A stretch of DNA of 55,177 nt from positions 77,166 to 132,342 of the forward strand of contig MEPB01000058.1 of the NCBI GenBank assembly GCA_001769385.1, read 5' to 3'. Each line of letters begins with the position of its first letter. Position 1 is the first letter of the stretch. Both the position numbers and the translations under genes were made by a program. Below, piece by piece: positions 14,972 through 25,033 of the stretch. Under the pieces are notes generated by a model, which was not told the DNA's origin, ran no database searches, and was given only the letters and a program-made list of their open reading frames with translations. The DNA is from Bacteroidetes bacterium RIFCSPLOWO2_12_FULL_35_15 (GTDB lineage: Bacteria > Bacteroidota > Bacteroidia > 2-12-FULL-35-15).

Positions 14972-17251
14972 ATGGCTATTTTAAATTCCATAAAAAGTGC
15001 TTTTCTGAAAAACTCATCTTTTCGCAGGATATTTTTTTCATTTTCTTTTCGTCTAATAATGCTCGATCTGAAAAAAAATCAACTATTGTTGATTTTTTGG
15101 CTTGTCTTTTTTGGAATGATCACTCATAATGTTGCAATGCGTTACGGCTTGTCATACCTCTTCCTTGGCCCTGAATATTTTGATAAGATCAGCGCCTTGG
15201 CTTATTTTATTGTCGGTTTTTCATGTGGTGGATTTATTATGGCTTATAATATTTCCAGTTTTATAAAAAATGCTTTTCGTTTTCCTTTTTTGGCATCACT
15301 TCGTTATCCTTTCCTGAAATATTGTATAAACAATTTTGTAATTCCATTCTTGTTTGTCATTTTGTATTGTATTCAAATCTTCTTTTTCTTGAAGGGTGAA
15401 AATATAATGTCTACTGGTAAAATTCTATTAATGATTTTATCTTTTTTATCCGGTTTAGGTATTCTTATTATATTATCATTTACCTATTTTTTTAGAGCGA
15501 ATAAAGATATTTTTAAACTTTATGGAATTCAGCAAAAAGAAGATAGACCAATCAAAACTGCAAAAGCTATCACTGGTGAGCGTAATCCCCGATTGATTAA
15601 AGAATCTCGCGATTGGTACGTGGAGACCTATATTAGTAATCCTTTTAAAATTAGATTAGTTCGCTCTGTTCATCATTATAAAAAGGAAATGTTAAGAGAT
15701 GTAATTAAGCGAAATCATCATTCTGCTTTCATTTTTCAAATGATCACCATTATCTGCTTGCTGGGCTTAGGTTTTTTTGGTGAAACAAAAGCATTTGAGA
15801 TTCCTGCCGGGGCAAGTATTTTTCTTTTGTTTACTATGTTTATCATGTTGTTCAGCTCTTTTTACCGTTGGTGGAGAAGTTGGTCAACTGCAATTTTTAT
15901 ATTGTTTTTATTAGCATTTAATTATTTACATACCATTGATTATTTATCCATTGAAAATCATGCTTATGGGTTGAATTATGATACCAAAAAGGCAGATTAC
16001 AGTTATGATAATTTCAAAAAGGGGGATAAAAAATTTGATTGGTATGACCAGGATATTCAACAAACGCTTACGATTTTAAATAAATGGAAAACGAAAAATA
16101 CTTTTTTGAATGAACCATTAAAAAAACCAAAACTTGTTTTTATAAATACCAGTGGCGGAGGTTTGCGTTCTTCTTTATGGACCTTTTATACCATGCAATA
16201 TGTTGATAGTTTGCTTAATGGAAAACTGATGAGTCAGATACAACTTATCACTGGTTCTTCGGGAGGGATGATAGGTGCTGCATATATCCGCGAACTTTAT
16301 TTGCAAAAACAAAAACAAAAAATCAAAAGCTATTATGGGCCTGAATATCTGGATAATATCTCAAAAGATATATTAAATCCGATCGCATTTCGAATTGCCA
16401 CCACCGAATGGCTATTCCCAATGCAGAGTTTTATTGTGGATGGGAAAAAATATCCCAAAGATCGCGGGTATTCAATGGAACAAAAACTGGAAGAAAACAC
16501 AAATAACATTTTTAACAAACGTTTAAGTGATTACCAATTGCCTGAAGCTAATGCCTATATTCCGATGATGATATTTTCTCCTTCAATTGTTAATGACGGG
16601 CGGAAATTAATAATATCTCCTCAACATGTTTCCTACATAACTCAAAATTCAAGAGCAGAAAAGGTTTCATATAATAAGTTATTTGATGCTGTTGAATATT
16701 TACGGTTTTTTGAGAAACAAGATGCTTCTAAAACTTTATTCACAAGTGTTTTACGTATGAGTGCTACATTTCCATACATTTCCCCGGTAGTTTCATTGCC
16801 AAGCGAACCCCGCATCGAAATACTGGATGCCGGCTTGCGTGATAATTATGGGTTGGAAACCAGTTTGCGCTTTATTAAAGCGTTTAATGATTGGATAGCT
16901 GAAAATACAAGTGGAATTGTAATCATTCAAATTCGTGATAAACATAAGAATGTGCCTATTGAAGAAAATCCTTCTCAAACATTGGTACAGGCATTAGGGC
17001 GACCCATGGACAGTTTTTATGGCAATCTTTTCGAAATTCAGGATTACAATCAAAATCAACAAGTACAAACCACTGATCTCTGGTGTAAATCGAAAATTGA
17101 GTTTATCGACCTGCAATTGCGTAACGAAAAACATGATCGGATTTCTTTGAGTTGGCATTTGACAAACAAAGAAAAAAAGAAAGTGCTTCAATCACTTGAC
17201 CTCCCTGAAAACCAGGCAGCAATAAAACGCATTGTCGAGTTATTAAAATAA
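14972..17251 (+). CDS. Membrane-anchored patatin-like phospholipase
   Basis: A protein of 759 residues. The first 330 or so residues contain about six to eight membrane helices with a short loop region. The rest is a patatin-type serine hydrolase domain. Its elements are visible: the oxyanion region NTSGGGLRSS near residues 391-400, the nucleophile elbow GSSGGMIGAA with the serine at about residue 430, and the DAG dyad aspartate at about residue 619 (LDAGLRDNYG). All catalytic residues are present, so it is probably an active lipid acyl hydrolase facing the cytoplasm, though its substrate is unknown. It starts 2 bases after ftcD, implying translational coupling with the histidine-degradation genes, whose link to it is obscure. 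A bidirectional terminator follows. Confidence 0.8.
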   Translation: MAILNSIKSAFLKNSSFRRIFFSFSFRLIMLDLKKNQLLLIFWLVFFGMITHNVAMRYGLSYLFLGPEYFDKISALAYFIVGFSCGGFIMAYNISSFIKNAFRFPFLASLRYPFLKYCINNFVIPFLFVILYCIQIFFFLKGENIMSTGKILLMILSFLSGLGILIILSFTYFFRANKDIFKLYGIQQKEDRPIKTAKAITGERNPRLIKESRDWYVETYISNPFKIRLVRSVHHYKKEMLRDVIKRNHHSAFIFQMITIICLLGLGFFGETKAFEIPAGASIFLLFTMFIMLFSSFYRWWRSWSTAIFILFLLAFNYLHTIDYLSIENHAYGLNYDTKKADYSYDNFKKGDKKFDWYDQDIQQTLTILNKWKTKNTFLNEPLKKPKLVFINTSGGGLRSSLWTFYTMQYVDSLLNGKLMSQIQLITGSSGGMIGAAYIRELYLQKQKQKIKSYYGPEYLDNISKDILNPIAFRIATTEWLFPMQSFIVDGKKYPKDRGYSMEQKLEENTNNIFNKRLSDYQLPEANAYIPMMIFSPSIVNDGRKLIISPQHVSYITQNSRAEKVSYNKLFDAVEYLRFFEKQDASKTLFTSVLRMSATFPYISPVVSLPSEPRIEILDAGLRDNYGLETSLRFIKAFNDWIAENTSGIVIIQIRDKHKNVPIEENPSQTLVQALGRPMDSFYGNLFEIQDYNQNQQVQTTDLWCKSKIEFIDLQLRNEKHDRISLSWHLTNKEKKKVLQSLDLPENQAAIKRIVELLK

Positions 17252-17257
17252 AAAAAA

Positions 17258-17288
17258 CGTTCAGCAATTTTTTTGCTGAACGCTTTCA
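17258..17288. terminator. Bidirectional terminator
   Basis: A perfect ten-base stem CGTTCAGCAA (17258-17267) / TTGCTGAACG (17273-17282) with a 5-base loop. An A run precedes it and CTTTC follows. It lies between the patatin gene and the convergent small gene. Confidence 0.8.
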
Positions 17289-17303
17289 AAATTCTTTAAC
17301 CTT

Positions 17304-17495
17304 TTAGTTTAACACCATTTCAAAATTCTTCATGCTTTTTGATCTGCGAATGCTCAATGCTTTTGAATAATTCAGAATGTTATTGATAACATTCTTTCCC
17401 GGTTCAAAAGGAAATTCTTTTTTGTTATCAAGTTGTTCATTCATTTGTGTGTTAATTGGTTCAGTAATTTTTTTAGAAGTAGAAGTTTTATTCAT
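17304..17495 (-). CDS. Small conserved-looking protein, unknown function
   Basis: A polar protein of 63 residues without signal or membrane segment. The N-terminal half is low-complexity and rich in N, K, T and E. The C-terminal half, PGKNVINNILNYSKALSIRR followed by SKSMKNFEMVLN, matches a pattern I associate with very short Bacteroidota proteins (INNIL.YSKAL....S....N..LVLN). That family recollection is unverified. The gene is isolated between two terminators, convergent with the patatin gene and about 310 bases downstream of the sigma factor gene. It has its own stop, and no larger frame competes with it. Confidence 0.6.
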   Translation of the reverse strand: MNKTSTSKKITEPINTQMNEQLDNKKEFPFEPGKNVINNILNYSKALSIRRSKSMKNFEMVLN

Positions 17496-17742
17496 TCAAA
17501 ATTTGTTTTGATTTATAAGAATAACGATAACCAATCTTAGATATTGTATGAATTATAAAATACTTTTTAAATCCTTTTGAAATGTCGGTACCCAAGGTTT
17601 TTTGTTGTTTGAAGCTTAGATTTTTGAAGATTAACATTTTTTTTTATTAGCTCTAACCCTGTCCAAAAAATTCTACATTATCGAATATATTAATTAAGTG
17701 TTTTATAGTAAATTTTAAAAGAAAGCAAAAGTTTGGACAAAT

Positions 17743-17778
17743 AAAAAAGCTGTTCCTTTTCGGAACAGCTTTTTTTTA
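17743..17778. terminator. Bidirectional terminator after the sigma factor gene
   Basis: GCTGTTCC (17749-17756) / GGAACAGC (17762-17769) with a TTTTC loop, an A run before and nine T after. It terminates the ECF sigma gene, read on the minus strand. The AT-rich stretch 17496-17742 shows nothing else. Confidence 0.9.
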
Positions 17779-17803
17779 AAAGTCTCTCGTCCTGAAGTAA
17801 CAA

Positions 17804-18406
17804 TTAGTAACTAACAACGATTTCTTTTTCTTCAATCATTTTTCGCATGTTAATTAAGGCATAGCGCATTCGTCCCAAGGCAGTATTGATACTTACATTG
17901 GTTTGTTCAGAAATTTCTTTAAAGCTCATGTCAAAATAATGACGCATCATTAATACTTCACGTTGGTCGGCCGGTAAGCGTTCGATAAGCTTGCGAATAT
18001 CTTTACGTACCTGATGCTGGATTATTTCCTGCTCAATGGTCTTATCATGTTTCCCTAAAAGGTTGAAAATGTCAAATGCTTCACCATCATCATTGGTGCC
18101 ACCGCTTATGGTCGGCATGCGTTTGTCCTTTCTGAAGGTGTCAATTATAAGATTATGTGAAATTCGTAAGATCCAGGGAAGGAATTTCCCTTCTTCATTA
18201 TACTCACCTTTTTTTAGAGTGTTGATCACTTTGATGAAAGTGTCCTGAAAGATGTCCTCAGCCAGGGCTTTATCTTTAACAGTATGCATTATGTAGCTGA
18301 AAATTCTACGTTTGTGGCGTTGTATTAATGTAGCTAGGGCTGATTCTTCACCACCGATGTATTGATTAACGAGTTCCTGATCGTCAACGATTTGTTGAAT
18401 TTGCAT
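17804..18406 (-). CDS. ECF-type RNA polymerase sigma factor
   Basis: A sigma-70 family factor of 200 residues with only regions 2 and 4, the ECF layout. Region 2 is LIQRHKRRIFSYIMHTVKD to AEDIFQDTFIKVINTL with the -10 recognition segment WILRISHNLIIDTFRKDKR. Region 4 is LPADQREVLMMRHYFDMSFK followed by EISEQTNVSINTALGRMRYA, a helix-turn-helix for the -35 element. No anti-sigma gene is adjacent, so regulation may be by a distant partner or by expression level. The gene has a strong Shine-Dalgarno at 18411-18419, rare in this genome. It is transcribed divergently from uvrA. Confidence 0.93.
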   Translation of the reverse strand: MQIQQIVDDQELVNQYIGGEESALATLIQRHKRRIFSYIMHTVKDKALAEDIFQDTFIKVINTLKKGEYNEEGKFLPWILRISHNLIIDTFRKDKRMPTISGGTNDDGEAFDIFNLLGKHDKTIEQEIIQHQVRKDIRKLIERLPADQREVLMMRHYFDMSFKEISEQTNVSINTALGRMRYALINMRKMIEEKEIVVSY

Positions 18407-18410
18407 AGAT

Positions 18411-18419
18411 ACCTCCTTT
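18411..18419 (-). promoter_or_regulatory. Strong Shine-Dalgarno before the ECF sigma gene
   Basis: On the minus strand AAAGGAGGT precedes ATG with about 5 bases between GGAGG and the start codon. Other genes in this window have A-rich leaders without such a site, so this one may be translated by a different initiation regime. Confidence 0.8.
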
Positions 18420-18673
18420 TTAAATTATGATTAGTAATAAAAAGTAAAAGTGTATCTATATCAGGTCTCCTTTAATTAAGAGGCTTTCACAAATTTTGTT
18501 AAATAGCCTCGGGTGAATAATAAATTGAAATTAACTCTCTTAACGAAAAATTTGTTTAAATGTTGCATCAAACCAAAAATAATTCTTCATTATAACAAAT
18601 ATAGAACTATTTATCAATAAATCAAATGCGTAAATTGATTAATTTTGCAATCCTTAAATATTTGAATAAAAAA

Positions 18674-21574
18674 ATGGCATTGCCCGAAAATATAGAAGAA
18701 TTAAATTCGAAAGAATATATCATCATTAAAGGTGCTCGCGTTCATAATTTAAAAAATGTGGATGTGGCGATTCCTCGCAATAAACTAGTGGTTGTAACCG
18801 GTTTATCGGGTTCAGGGAAATCATCTTTGGTGTTTGATACCTTATATGCAGAAGGTCAGCGGAGATATGTGGAAAGTCTTTCATCTTATGCTCGCCAGTT
18901 TTTGGGAAGAATAGATAAACCGGAAGTAGATTATATAAAAGGAATTTCTCCGGCAATTGCTATTGAGCAAAAAGTAAATTCCAGAAATCCGCGTTCAACG
19001 GTTGGTACATCAACAGAAATTTATGATTATCTGAAATTATTGTTTGCACGCATCGGGAAAACCTATTCTCCTGTTTCGGGTAATATTGTAAAACGAGATG
19101 CTGTTAGCGATGTAATGAATTACATTAATTCATTAAAACCCGAAACAAAAATTTTAATTCTTTGTCCAATAAAAAAACAAGCGGATAAAACATTTACAAA
19201 ACAATTAGAATTATTGGCTCAACAAGGTTTTACACGAATTCAGCAAAATGGTAATGTTCTTAGGATCGAAGAATTTATTGAAACAAAATTTTCAGAAAAA
19301 GATCCTGTTAACCTTGTAATTGACCGCGTGAGTGTTAAACCGGATGATGAAGATAATGAGAACCGGATTTCTGATTCATTGCAAACTGCTTTTTTTGAAG
19401 GAGAAGGAGAGTGTTCAATAGAAGTTATAAGTTCGGATGTTCAACCTTCAAAGTTGACTGAAGCGAAAAGCAAAACTCATTCGGAGAGGAAGGGGGCGAG
19501 GTCTTTCTCCAATAAATTTGAATTGGATGGAATGGCATTTGAAGAGCCAAGCACACATTTTTTTAGTTTTAATAATCCTATTGGTGCATGTAAACATTGT
19601 GAAGGATTTGGTAGTGTAATTGGCATTGATGAAGATCTGGTTATACCAAATAAAAATTTATCAGTTTACGAAGATGCAATTGTTTGCTGGAAAGGTGAAA
19701 AAATGAGCGATTGGAAAAATGTGTTGGTGATGAATGCGCACAAATTTGATTTTCCAATCCATCGTTCCTATTATGAATTGTCAGCAAAAGAACGAAGACT
19801 CTTATGGACAGGGAATAAATATTTTGAAGGCTTAACGGATTTTTTCAAACACTTGGAAGCACAAGCTTATAAAATTCAATACCGTGTAATGTTATCCCGT
19901 TATCGGGGAAAAACAGTATGTCCTGAATGCCTTGGGACACGTTTGCGAAAAGACGCTTCGTATGTTAAAGTGGATGGTAATTCAATTACTGATATTGTGT
20001 TGATGCCGGTAAAGAATTCATTGGGATTTTTCAAGAAAATTAAATTATCTGAATTTGATACTACCGTTGCGAAACGCATTTTGGTAGAGATCACTAATCG
20101 TTTGCAATTTTTGGATGATGTTGGGTTGGGTTATCTTACCTTAAATCGATTGTCGAATTCATTGTCTGGCGGTGAATCACAGCGCATCAATCTAGCGACA
20201 TCCTTAGGTAGCAGTCTTGTTGGCTCGATGTATATTCTGGATGAGCCAAGTATAGGGTTACATTCAAGGGATACACAGCGATTAATAAAAGTGCTTACTT
20301 CTTTGCGTGATATTGGAAATACAGTAATTGTTGTGGAGCATGATGAAGAAATAATGTATGCTGCCGATCAACTTATTGATATAGGTCCATTGGCCGGAAC
20401 ACATGGCGGAGAACTGGTTTTTCAGGGAACCCACAAAGATCTTGAAACGGAAGAAAAAAGTTTAACAGCACTTTATCTAACAGGAAAAGAAAAAATTGAA
20501 GTTCCAGGTAGCAGAAGAAAATGGAATAGATTCATTGAAGTAAAAGGTGTTCGTGAAAATAATCTTCAGGGTATTGATGTTAAATTTCCACTTAACGTAA
20601 TGACAGTAGTTACCGGTGTTAGCGGTTCGGGAAAAACATCATTAGTAAAACGGGTTTTATATCCCGCATTAAAAAAAATACATGGTGGTTATGGCGAACA
20701 AACCGGAAGTTTTGATAAGTTGCTTGGTGATATAAATGCTGTTGCTGCAGTGGAGATGATTGATCAAAACCCGATTGGTAAATCTACCCGCTCTAATCCG
20801 GTTACGTATGTTAAAGCCTATGATGAAATACGAGCCTTGTTTGCTGACCAACCTTTAGCAAAAAATCGTGGATATAAACCATCTTTCTTTTCATTTAATG
20901 TGGATGGAGGACGTTGCGAAGTATGTGAAGGTGAAGGTGAAGTGCAAATTGAAATGCAGTTCATGGCTGATATTCATTTGGTTTGTGAAACTTGCGGTGG
21001 AAAAAGATTTAAACAGGATATTTTAGAAATTACTTATACTCCACCAAATTCAACTATTACAGAGGGCAAAAACATTTCAGATATATTAAATATGACGGTG
21101 GATGATGCGATCGATTTTTTTGATTCATCACAGCGGCCTGGTAATCATGAAAAGAAAATAGTGCAGAAATTAAAACCATTATCTGATGTTGGTTTGGGAT
21201 ATGTTCATTTAGGTCAACCTTCCAGTACATTAAGTGGAGGTGAAGCACAACGTATTAAGCTGGCTTCTTTCTTAGGAATGGGACAAAGCACAAATTCGCC
21301 TACACTTTTTATTTTTGATGAACCTACAACCGGCTTGCATTTTCATGATATTTCTAAATTGCTTCATGCGTTTAATGCGTTGATAAAACAAGGGCATTCT
21401 ATCATCATCATCGAACACAATGTGGAGATAATAAAGTGCGCTGATTGGATAATAGATCTTGGCCCTGAAGGAGGAACTGATGGTGGGAATATTGTTTTTG
21501 AAGGACTTCCAGAAGATCTGATTAAATGCAAAGGCTCCTATACAGGTAATTATTTGAAAAGTAAATTGAAATAA
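18674..21574 (+). CDS. uvrA: Excinuclease ABC subunit UvrA
   Basis: UvrA of 966 residues, the damage-recognising ATPase of nucleotide excision repair that loads UvrB on DNA. The first ATP site is GLSGSGKSS, followed by [15 protein letters not shown]. Zinc-finger cysteines appear in CKHCEGFG and CPECLGTRL, and in [10 protein letters not shown] and CETCGGKRF. The two ABC signatures are LSGGESQRI and LSGGEAQRI. The start at 18674 ([10 protein letters not shown]) fits the family; an ATG at 18626 would add 16 residues. Between [10 protein letters not shown] and SNKFELDGM there is an insertion of about 25 residues ([14 protein letters not shown]) whose DNA resembles intergenic repeats. The reading frame is intact. 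The TMTC-like gene starts 15 bases downstream. Confidence 0.97.
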   Translation: MALPENIEELNSKEYIIIKGARVHNLKNVDVAIPRNKLVVVTGLSGSGKSSLVFDTLYAEGQRRYVESLSSYARQFLGRIDKPEVDYIKGISPAIAIEQKVNSRNPRSTVGTSTEIYDYLKLLFARIGKTYSPVSGNIVKRDAVSDVMNYINSLKPETKILILCPIKKQADKTFTKQLELLAQQGFTRIQQNGNVLRIEEFIETKFSEKDPVNLVIDRVSVKPDDEDNENRISDSLQTAFFEGEGECSIEVISSDVQPSKLTEAKSKTHSERKGARSFSNKFELDGMAFEEPSTHFFSFNNPIGACKHCEGFGSVIGIDEDLVIPNKNLSVYEDAIVCWKGEKMSDWKNVLVMNAHKFDFPIHRSYYELSAKERRLLWTGNKYFEGLTDFFKHLEAQAYKIQYRVMLSRYRGKTVCPECLGTRLRKDASYVKVDGNSITDIVLMPVKNSLGFFKKIKLSEFDTTVAKRILVEITNRLQFLDDVGLGYLTLNRLSNSLSGGESQRINLATSLGSSLVGSMYILDEPSIGLHSRDTQRLIKVLTSLRDIGNTVIVVEHDEEIMYAADQLIDIGPLAGTHGGELVFQGTHKDLETEEKSLTALYLTGKEKIEVPGSRRKWNRFIEVKGVRENNLQGIDVKFPLNVMTVVTGVSGSGKTSLVKRVLYPALKKIHGGYGEQTGSFDKLLGDINAVAAVEMIDQNPIGKSTRSNPVTYVKAYDEIRALFADQPLAKNRGYKPSFFSFNVDGGRCEVCEGEGEVQIEMQFMADIHLVCETCGGKRFKQDILEITYTPPNSTITEGKNISDILNMTVDDAIDFFDSSQRPGNHEKKIVQKLKPLSDVGLGYVHLGQPSSTLSGGEAQRIKLASFLGMGQSTNSPTLFIFDEPTTGLHFHDISKLLHAFNALIKQGHSIIIIEHNVEIIKCADWIIDLGPEGGTDGGNIVFEGLPEDLIKCKGSYTGNYLKSKLK

Positions 21575-21589
21575 ATTCATAGCATCCCT

Positions 21590-23188
21590 ATGCTAACAAA
21601 AGCAATCAATAAAAATTATCTGATCTTTATTTTAGTTGCTTTGTCGTTTGTGTTATACGTCAGAACCATTAATTATGGCTTTGTTTGGGATGATGAACGA
21701 ATTCATCTTTCAGCAAATAAGCAATTGATGGAAGGAGATATAAAATCATTTTGGGAGCAACCTTATTCGGGAATGTATATTCCTGTGACTTATTCCACCT
21801 GGACCATCATAAAAAATGTTTTTACCGATAAAAATAAACTTTCTCCAAAAGTATTTCATTTAGTAAATGTGATCACTCACAGTATCAATTGTATTTTACT
21901 TTTTCAGTTATTACTAATTTTATTTAAAGATCGAACACAAGCATTTTTTGGAAGCTTAATTTTTTTGCTGCATCCAATGCAGGTAGAATCAGTTGCCTGG
22001 ATATCTGAGTTTCGCGGACTTTACAGTGCATTGTTTTCATTTTTAGCATTGTTGACTTTATTTCGGTATTTGGAAAAAGAAAAAATGTTTTCTGCTTTCA
22101 AATTTCCGGCTACAAAGCATTTTTTATTTTCTACTGCATTTTTTTTGTTGGCTCTTTTAGCAAAACCATCGGCAATTGTTTTACCTTTTGTTGCAGGCGT
22201 TTTAGTCTGGTGTTTTTATAGAGATAAATTTATTTCGGTTTTAAAAAGTTTAACTATATGGATTTTATTTAGTATTCCAATCGTTTTAATAACACAGCAT
22301 TCGCAGGAAAATGAATTGATTTTCGAAAATATTTCAATTCTCCAAAGGGTATTGATAGCAGGAGATTCCTTGTTCTTTTATTTTCAAAATTTTTTCATTC
22401 CATATCCTTTGGTAGCATGTTATGGTTTTACACCGGAATATATTTTAAATGAAAAAATAATTTATTTCACAACAGCAATTTGTATCTCATTATTTCTATT
22501 CCTGTTTATAAAACGAAGAGCATATCCAATATTATTTTCGTCTTTTACAATTATTTTCATTTGTTTGTTGCCTGTCTTGGGTATTGTTCCATTTGAATAT
22601 CAAAAACATTCTAATGTTGCGGACAGATACATTTATTTCGCAACATTAGGTTTTATTCTGTTAGTTCCCTTGTTTGCAATTTATTTGAAGAAAATAAAAT
22701 ATTCCATTTATAGTATTGGGCTTGTTTTTTTATTGTATCTGATAGTTAATATTAAACAAACAGCAACCTGGAAAAATGAATTTACGGTATGGGATAACAC
22801 GCTTTCTCATTATCAAAATAGTTCGAATGTATATTACAACAGAGGCGTTGAATATTCAAAAATGGGAAAATTTCCGGAAGCTATCAATGATTATTCACAT
22901 TCTCTTTTGCTAAAAAATAATTACCTCGATGCCTTATTTAACAGAGCAAATGCATATGAAAATGTTGGGGATATTAATTCAGCTTTTATTGATTACAATA
23001 CCTATTTAACAATTGATTCTACCGATGGTTCGGTTTATTATAAACGGGCCTATTTATTTTACAAATCCGGAAATATTGTTGCGGCAATGAATGATGTGAG
23101 AAAATCAGAACAATTAAACTTTCCTGTCAGTTTAAAATTTAAAAAAACTTTACAAAAAGAGATTGTAAAGTTTAGGGAGAAAAAATAG
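21590..23188 (+). CDS. TMTC-like membrane glycosyltransferase with TPR tail
   Basis: A protein of 532 residues with about 10-12 membrane helices over residues 1-390 and two to three tetratricopeptide repeats in the last 140 residues. The first luminal loop has YGFVWDDERIHL with the D34-D35 acidic pair typical of GT-C/PMT-type transferases that use lipid-linked sugars. HPMQVESVAWISEFRGLYSAL is very close to the signature of the TMTC/DUF1736 family of O-mannosyltransferases. The likely activity is protein O-glycosylation at the cytoplasmic membrane, outer face, but the donor and acceptor are unknown. The gene begins 15 bases after uvrA, so it is probably read from the same transcript, an odd functional pairing. 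Confidence 0.75.
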   Translation: MLTKAINKNYLIFILVALSFVLYVRTINYGFVWDDERIHLSANKQLMEGDIKSFWEQPYSGMYIPVTYSTWTIIKNVFTDKNKLSPKVFHLVNVITHSINCILLFQLLLILFKDRTQAFFGSLIFLLHPMQVESVAWISEFRGLYSALFSFLALLTLFRYLEKEKMFSAFKFPATKHFLFSTAFFLLALLAKPSAIVLPFVAGVLVWCFYRDKFISVLKSLTIWILFSIPIVLITQHSQENELIFENISILQRVLIAGDSLFFYFQNFFIPYPLVACYGFTPEYILNEKIIYFTTAICISLFLFLFIKRRAYPILFSSFTIIFICLLPVLGIVPFEYQKHSNVADRYIYFATLGFILLVPLFAIYLKKIKYSIYSIGLVFLLYLIVNIKQTATWKNEFTVWDNTLSHYQNSSNVYYNRGVEYSKMGKFPEAINDYSHSLLLKNNYLDALFNRANAYENVGDINSAFIDYNTYLTIDSTDGSVYYKRAYLFYKSGNIVAAMNDVRKSEQLNFPVSLKFKKTLQKEIVKFREKK

Positions 23189-23239
23189 GTTAAGTAAAAC
23201 GATAAAGGCAATCACTTAGCTTAAAAGTAGCGAAAATTA

Positions 23240-25009
23240 TTATGCGTTAAAAAGTTCGTCCTTAAACTGCAATTCAAACAAGTGTTTATAGTGCTTATTA
23301 TTTTTGAGTAATTCCTGATGATTTCCCATTTCAATAATTTCGCCTTTATCGAGTACAATTATTTTATCTGCTCGTTGGATGGTAGCTAAACGGTGTGCAA
23401 TTATGATGGAAGTGCGATTTTCGGTTAGTTTATCAATGGCGTATTGAATCAGTTTTTCTGATTCTGTATCAATGGAAGAAGTTGCTTCGTCAAGCACTAA
23501 GATTTTTGGATCATAAACATATGCACGAATGAATGAAATTAATTGCCGCTGTCCGACCGAGATCATCGCTCCCCGTTCCATTACATTGTAGTCGTAGGCA
23601 TTTGGAAGCCTGCTGATGAAATCATGAGCCCCGACTATTTTTGCTGCCTCGATGATTTGTTCCCTGGTTATTGAAGGGTTATTTAATGAAATATTATTTG
23701 CAATGGTATCTGAAAATAAAAAAACATCCTGCAAAACAACTCCAATGTTTTTTCTTAGAGAGGTTAATTCGTAATCACGTATGTTTATTGAATCTATTGC
23801 TATAATGCCTTTGTTATATTCATAAAAGCGGTTCAGTAAATTTATGATGGATGATTTTCCTGCACCTGTTGCACCAACCAGTGCAATTGTTTCACCGGGT
23901 TTAACAGAAAAGGATAGGTTTTTTAAGATCCATTCTTCTTCATTATAAGCGAACCAAACATTTTTGAATTCAACATTCCCTTTTATATTTTCTGCAATCT
24001 GTTTCCCTTTGTTTGTAATGGATTCCTTTGTATCCAGAACATTAAATACACGGTTGGATGAAACTACTCCCATCTGCAAGGTGTTGAATCTATCTGCGAG
24101 TTGACGTATAGGGCGAAACATCATGTTTGTGAACATAATAAATTCAACTAATTGTCCGATGGAGGTTGTGTTTTGCAAAACTCCTTTACCTCCCCACCAA
24201 ATGAGTAACCCCAAGGAGGAGGCGGAAAGCATTTCTACAACAGGAAAAAATATGGAGTATGCCATAATCGAACGAACGTTTGCATCGCGATGTTTGGCGT
24301 TGATAGTTTCGAAATTCTTCATTTCTGCATCTTCTCTATTGAAGATCTGAACGATATTCATACCGGTAATATGCTCCTGAACAAAAGCATTTAAACGAGC
24401 AACCTGTGTGCGTACATCAAGAAAAGAGGCTTGCACTCTTTTTTTAAAAAGATACGTTGCAACTAATAATATAGGGATTGGAATAAGAACAATACAGGTA
24501 AGTTTAAAATTAATGAAAAACATGACAACAAGTATAACCGTTACTTTTAACAGGTCACCAATGATAACAATCAATCCTTCCGAAAAAATGTCGGCAATTA
24601 CTTCAATGTCTGATACTGCACGTGTAACAAGCGTTCCGATGGGCGTGTTGTCATAATATTTTAATCTTAACCCGATAACATGTTTATATAATTGTATTCG
24701 TAGATCTTTGATAATATATTGTCCAAGGCGGTTGGTTAAAAAGGAATCGGCAAATTGCATAACAGCCTCTAACATTAATAAAGCTACTAATATAAGTGTC
24801 ATGTTAAGCAACATACCCGTATTGGATTCTGTTACATAATTATCGAAGGTGTATTGAATTAAATAGGGGCGAAGTGGCGATATTAAGGCGAGAGTAACAG
24901 TAGTAAAAACAGCAAACCCGAAATTTTTGCGATAAGGTTTCACATAAGAAAATATCCTTTTCAAAATTTCAAGGTCAAGCGCTTGACCGATATTTTTCTT
25001 TTTTGACAT
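23240..25009 (-). CDS. ABC transporter, MsbA-like exporter half
   Basis: A fused permease-ATPase of 589 residues from the ATG at 25009 (an ATG at 25024 would add 5). Residues about 30-320 hold six membrane helices of the type 1 exporter fold. The C-terminal ATPase has the Walker A GATGAGKSS, the Q-loop VLQDVFLFSDTIANNIS, the signature ISVGQRQLI, the Walker B ILVLDEATSSID and the switch histidine in IIIAHRLATI. Such homodimers export lipids, lipid A precursors, peptides or drugs. The cargo cannot be told from the sequence. The signature ISVGQ differs from the usual LSGGQ, a variation also seen in other YheH/YheI-like exporters. It lies 9-24 bases after truA on the same strand. Confidence 0.92.
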   Translation of the reverse strand: MSKKKNIGQALDLEILKRIFSYVKPYRKNFGFAVFTTVTLALISPLRPYLIQYTFDNYVTESNTGMLLNMTLILVALLMLEAVMQFADSFLTNRLGQYIIKDLRIQLYKHVIGLRLKYYDNTPIGTLVTRAVSDIEVIADIFSEGLIVIIGDLLKVTVILVVMFFINFKLTCIVLIPIPILLVATYLFKKRVQASFLDVRTQVARLNAFVQEHITGMNIVQIFNREDAEMKNFETINAKHRDANVRSIMAYSIFFPVVEMLSASSLGLLIWWGGKGVLQNTTSIGQLVEFIMFTNMMFRPIRQLADRFNTLQMGVVSSNRVFNVLDTKESITNKGKQIAENIKGNVEFKNVWFAYNEEEWILKNLSFSVKPGETIALVGATGAGKSSIINLLNRFYEYNKGIIAIDSINIRDYELTSLRKNIGVVLQDVFLFSDTIANNISLNNPSITREQIIEAAKIVGAHDFISRLPNAYDYNVMERGAMISVGQRQLISFIRAYVYDPKILVLDEATSSIDTESEKLIQYAIDKLTENRTSIIIAHRLATIQRADKIIVLDKGEIIEMGNHQELLKNNKHYKHLFELQFKDELFNA

Positions 25010-25033
25010 ATATGAACCAACCAATAAAAAATT

